64,000 nucleotides of DNA, taken from NCBI GenBank assembly GCA_964449115.1, contig CAYUXW010000004.1, positions 9,015-73,014 on the forward strand, read 5' to 3'. Position 1 is the stretch's first letter. Each line of letters starts with the position of its first letter. The translations under genes were made by a program, and so were the position numbers. The notes beneath the pieces are model-generated. The model did no database searches. It was not told where the DNA came from and saw nothing but the letters and a program-made list of their open reading frames with translations. The stretch comes from UBA1783 sp964449115 (GTDB lineage Bacteria > Bacillota_I > Bacilli_A > Erysipelotrichales > Erysipelotrichaceae). Below are positions 61,588 through 64,000 of the stretch, in pieces.

Positions 61588-62592
61588 TTATTTAAACCTG
61601 TAAATTACATTATAGGTTTTCTTTTCATCAGCATTCAAGATAGTGCTGAAAAAATGACTGTTATGGTTATTGTCTGGGAAAAATTGCGTTTCCATAGCCA
61701 CACCACCATTTTCCTGATAAATGTAATTACCCTTTCCTAATTGATCCTCTAAATAGTTGCCCGTATAAATCTGTATTCCAGGCTGATCACTTTCTACAGT
61801 TAATAAAATCTTACCATTGGTTAAATATGCAACTTCTTGCATTTTTCCATTATAGCCATCAACAACAAAGTTTAAATCATAGCCCTTGCCATAAACTACC
61901 GGTTTATAATCAGCTCTTATATCTCTGCCAATAGCTTTAAATTCTCTAAAATCTACCGCCGTATTATCCACAGCCAGTATTTCTCCTGTTGGAATTAAAT
62001 CTTTATCTGTAGGTGTATAGAAATTAGCCTTGATTTTCAATTGATGATTTAAAATATTCTTCTGATCATGACCATCTAAATTAAAGTAAGTATGCTGAGT
62101 CGGATTAAAGATTGTTTTTGTATCTGAAATACAGCTGAAAGATTGTTTTAAACTATTGTTTTCAATGGTATAGACGATTTCATAGTCTCTATTTCCTGGG
62201 AAATTATCTTCTAAGTGTTGTAATTGCACCTTGCATATCAATTTATTATCAGCAACTTTTTTTACATCATAGATTTTCTTCTGACAACTGTTACTGGTAT
62301 GGGAATGTAGATTATTAGTCTTATCATTTACTTCTAACTGATATGTTTTATCATCGATAGCTATCTGAGCATTTTTAATTCTATTGCAGTTTGGCATAAC
62401 TGTCATGCCAAAAGCAGCACCATTATCAAAATAATCTTCTATATTTTCATAACCTAAAGCTACATCTATCCCTTTATAGATTATTTTTGTTATTGTCGCT
62501 CCATAATTTAAGACTGTCACCTGAAGATCTTGACTCTCAATAACATACTCAAATATCTCTTCATTATTATTTGTAAAACCTATTGACTTCAT
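61588..62592 (-). CDS. galM: Aldose 1-epimerase (mutarotase)
   Basis: Interconverts alpha- and beta-anomers of galactose or glucose, feeding the Leloir pathway. The 334-residue protein has NRIKNAQI, NLHSHTSN (first catalytic His), NPTQHTYFNLDGH (second His) and the catalytic Glu in VAMETQFFPDN. Full length and no signal peptide, so cytoplasmic. It heads a tight group with the NlpC/P60-like and serpin genes; a promoter overlaps the antiporter terminator upstream. It may help use galactose released by the galactanases 18 kb away. Confidence 0.92.
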   Translation of the reverse strand: MKSIGFTNNNEEIFEYVIESQDLQVTVLNYGATITKIIYKGIDVALGYENIEDYFDNGAAFGMTVMPNCNRIKNAQIAIDDKTYQLEVNDKTNNLHSHTSNSCQKKIYDVKKVADNKLICKVQLQHLEDNFPGNRDYEIVYTIENNSLKQSFSCISDTKTIFNPTQHTYFNLDGHDQKNILNHQLKIKANFYTPTDKDLIPTGEILAVDNTAVDFREFKAIGRDIRADYKPVVYGKGYDLNFVVDGYNGKMQEVAYLTNGKILLTVESDQPGIQIYTGNYLEDQLGKGNYIYQENGGVAMETQFFPDNNHNSHFFSTILNADEKKTYNVIYRFK

Positions 62593-62617
62593 ATTGCTCT
62601 CCTTCTTATTTAAATTA

Positions 62618-62647
62618 ATTATAGCATTAAAAAAATAATCTTCACAA
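62618..62647 (-). promoter_or_regulatory. Predicted promoter of the galM group
   Basis: Minus-strand TTGTGA (62647-62642) and TATAAT (62623-62618) with an 18-base spacer. The -35 box lies in the stem of the antiporter terminator. Confidence 0.5.
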
Positions 62648-62658
62648 TTGAAGATTAT
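62635..62658 (-). terminator. Terminator of the antiporter gene
   Basis: ATAATCTTCA and TGAAGATTAT form a perfect 10-bp stem with a 4-base loop, then TTTTTTTAA on the minus strand. It begins at the stop codon. Confidence 0.82.
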
Positions 62659-63902
62659 TAATATGTTTTAGCTCTTTTTAAAGCTGATTTGGCCATAGCT
62701 GGGCCTATAAACTCATATAGAATTGATGTGGCTACAACCACCGTTTCTAAAAACAGACCCAAACTTCCTCCAAGAGATCTGGAAGCCATCGCTGCTAAAG
62801 CAATTGCCACTCCAGCTTGTGGAAACAATGCCAAACCTAAATTCTGGGTTGTTAAATCATCTTTCCCTGTGATTTTACAGCCAATAAAGGCTCCAGTATA
62901 TTTACCCACAAATCTAACTACAAAGTAAACCAGTACCAGTACCATCAAGGGAATTGAATCAACTGATAAAGCATTATTGAATAAGCCTTCCATTTTGAAG
63001 TTCAAGCCACTTCGAACAAAAAACAACATTAAAATGGCTGGACTGAATATATTAACCTGTTCAAACAGTTTCCCATCATTAGAAATATTTATGTAAACCA
63101 TCCCCATCGACATACAGCCCAGTAAAGGTGAAACATTATAAAGTGCACATATCCCACTAAATCCTAGCAAGATTGCTAGAACTATAATTAAGCGGTTATC
63201 TTCACTGCGAGAATCTGGCAACAATAACTTTAACAACACACCCAATAATCCACCTACAATGATAATAATCAGATTTGTAATTGCTGGCATAAAGATATCC
63301 ATCATGCTGAATTCATGATTCATCAGTCCAATGGCAATTGATAAACTGATTGAAAAACTCAGCAAGCTGATTAAATCATCCATTGCGATGACTTGAATCA
63401 GCGTATAAACAAAATTTCCTTTTGCTCTTTTTTGCCTGATTGTCATAATGGTACTGGTAGGAGCCGTTGTTCCAGCAATTGAAGACAATATCAATGCGAA
63501 AGGAAGACTGATTCTTAAAATAAAACGACAAACAACAAACATTAAAAGACTACAAAACAATGTCTCGGTTAAGGCAATAATCGCGGAAGGAACAATTCCC
63601 CTTTTCAGTCTTTTCATTTTAAAAAACTGACCAGCACTGAAAGCAATTAACGATAAGGCCACATCTGATAAAAATGAGGTAGCTTTTACAAACTCTGTTG
63701 GTATTAGATTTAAACCATAAGGACCAATTAAAACTCCTGAAACAATATAAGCTGTTACATTGGGAAGATGCATTAATTTAGTAATTCTAGTCAGTCCAAA
63801 ACCACTCAAAAGCATGATAGCTAAAGCCATCACGATTCTCGTGTTTTCTGGCGCCTGTATAAACAGGTTCTCTTTTAAAAACTGTAAAAAATTAATCATC
63901 AT
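62658..63902 (-). CDS. CPA2-family cation:proton antiporter
   Basis: A 414-residue membrane protein with about twelve helices of the KefB/NhaA-fold CPA2 family, exchanging Na+ or K+ for protons. NVTAYIVSGVLIGPYGLNLIP near the N-terminus and the AMDDLISLLSFSISLS region contain the conserved polar ion site. No C-terminal TrkA nucleotide-binding domain is present, so it is not a Kef channel-like protein. Two adjacent ATG codons (63902 and 63899) follow GAGGG. Confidence 0.9.
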   Translation of the reverse strand: MMINFLQFLKENLFIQAPENTRIVMALAIMLLSGFGLTRITKLMHLPNVTAYIVSGVLIGPYGLNLIPTEFVKATSFLSDVALSLIAFSAGQFFKMKRLKRGIVPSAIIALTETLFCSLLMFVVCRFILRISLPFALILSSIAGTTAPTSTIMTIRQKRAKGNFVYTLIQVIAMDDLISLLSFSISLSIAIGLMNHEFSMMDIFMPAITNLIIIIVGGLLGVLLKLLLPDSRSEDNRLIIVLAILLGFSGICALYNVSPLLGCMSMGMVYINISNDGKLFEQVNIFSPAILMLFFVRSGLNFKMEGLFNNALSVDSIPLMVLVLVYFVVRFVGKYTGAFIGCKITGKDDLTTQNLGLALFPQAGVAIALAAMASRSLGGSLGLFLETVVVATSILYEFIGPAMAKSALKRAKTY

Positions 63903-63931
63903 AATTCCCTCTTCTAAAATAGTGTGTTCCT

Positions 63932-63960
63932 ATTCTATCTTTTTTCTTGCATAAAATCAA
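63932..63960 (-). promoter_or_regulatory. Predicted antiporter promoter
   Basis: Minus-strand TTGATT (63960-63955) and TAGAAT (63937-63932), 17 bases apart, 30 bp before the start codon. Confidence 0.5.
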
Positions 63961-64000
63961 ATTATATTATTTAATATATATATAAATATATTTTATAGGA

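Noticed and set aside
1..64000. Mollicute genetic code (TGA as Trp)
   Set aside because: TGA is used as a stop, for example at the end of ftsX, and Trp codons in conserved positions are TGG.
1..64000. tRNA or rRNA genes, prophage or insertion sequences
   Set aside because: No cloverleaf, rRNA segment, transposase, integrase or phage structural protein was seen on either strand.

Overview
The window looks like chromosomal DNA of a low-GC Gram-positive bacterium (Bacillota). Signs of this are strong GGAGG ribosome binding sites, sigma-A type promoters, lipoprotein signal peptides on every solute-binding protein, and str and S10 ribosomal operons close together. TGA is used as a stop (for example ftsX) and Trp is TGG, so the standard bacterial code applies. 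The gene set (galactan and starch lipoprotein hydrolases, three ABC importers, a serpin, MATE) suggests an intestinal or other host-associated, plant-glycan-using organism. An Erysipelotrichia-like lineage is a guess from general impression only. Nearly all genes are on the minus strand. There is one 100-N assembly gap, at 29252-29351.

Layout. 1-2307: start of the S10 operon (rpsJ-rplC-rplD-rplW-rplB, rplB cut by the window edge). 2548-7618: a PdxA-family dehydrogenase, an archaeal-type phosphoglycerate mutase homologue, a frameshifted DASS anion transporter and a divergent LysR regulator. 7689-10049: a small operon of a mannose-family PTS EIIA, a PfkB sugar-phosphate kinase and a beta-lactamase-fold protein. 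10161-14423: the str operon (rpsL-rpsG-fusA-tuf). 14645-22000: a YtcJ-like amidohydrolase and an oppABCDF peptide importer. 22119-27012: an iron/polyamine-type importer whose ATPase has a very large insertion. 27156-30907: a lipid kinase, a YhhN protein, a YegP protein preceded by a 40-bp tandem repeat array, and two small proteins. 30970-44436: a glycan island with MalQ, two secreted lipoprotein hydrolases (GH53 galactanase, GH13 amylase), a sugar importer whose binding protein has a C-terminal CBM-like domain, and a second, cytoplasmic GH53 enzyme. 44460-48377: a phospholipase C-like/GNAT fusion and a zinc-efflux operon (HMA chaperone, P1B-ATPase, SmtB-like repressor) with a clear operator. 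48473-56960: MATE, maf, uvrB, a CtpA protease, and ftsE-ftsX followed by a coiled-coil LytM hydrolase. 57012-63902: YitT, DUF2207, a serpin overlapping a permuted NlpC/P60 protein, GalM and a CPA2 antiporter.

How it fits together. The glycan island can be read as one pathway: cell-surface GH53 and GH13 lipoproteins cut galactan and starch, the ABC importer takes up oligosaccharides, and the cytoplasmic GH53 and MalQ process them. A near-perfect cre-type operator lies upstream of the importer promoter. ftsE-ftsX plus the coiled-coil LytM protein form a division/elongation hydrolase module. The metal operon is self-contained. Two regulatory themes recur. In several places the promoter of one gene overlaps or abuts the terminator of the gene before it. 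In all three ABC importers a strong hairpin follows the binding-protein gene.
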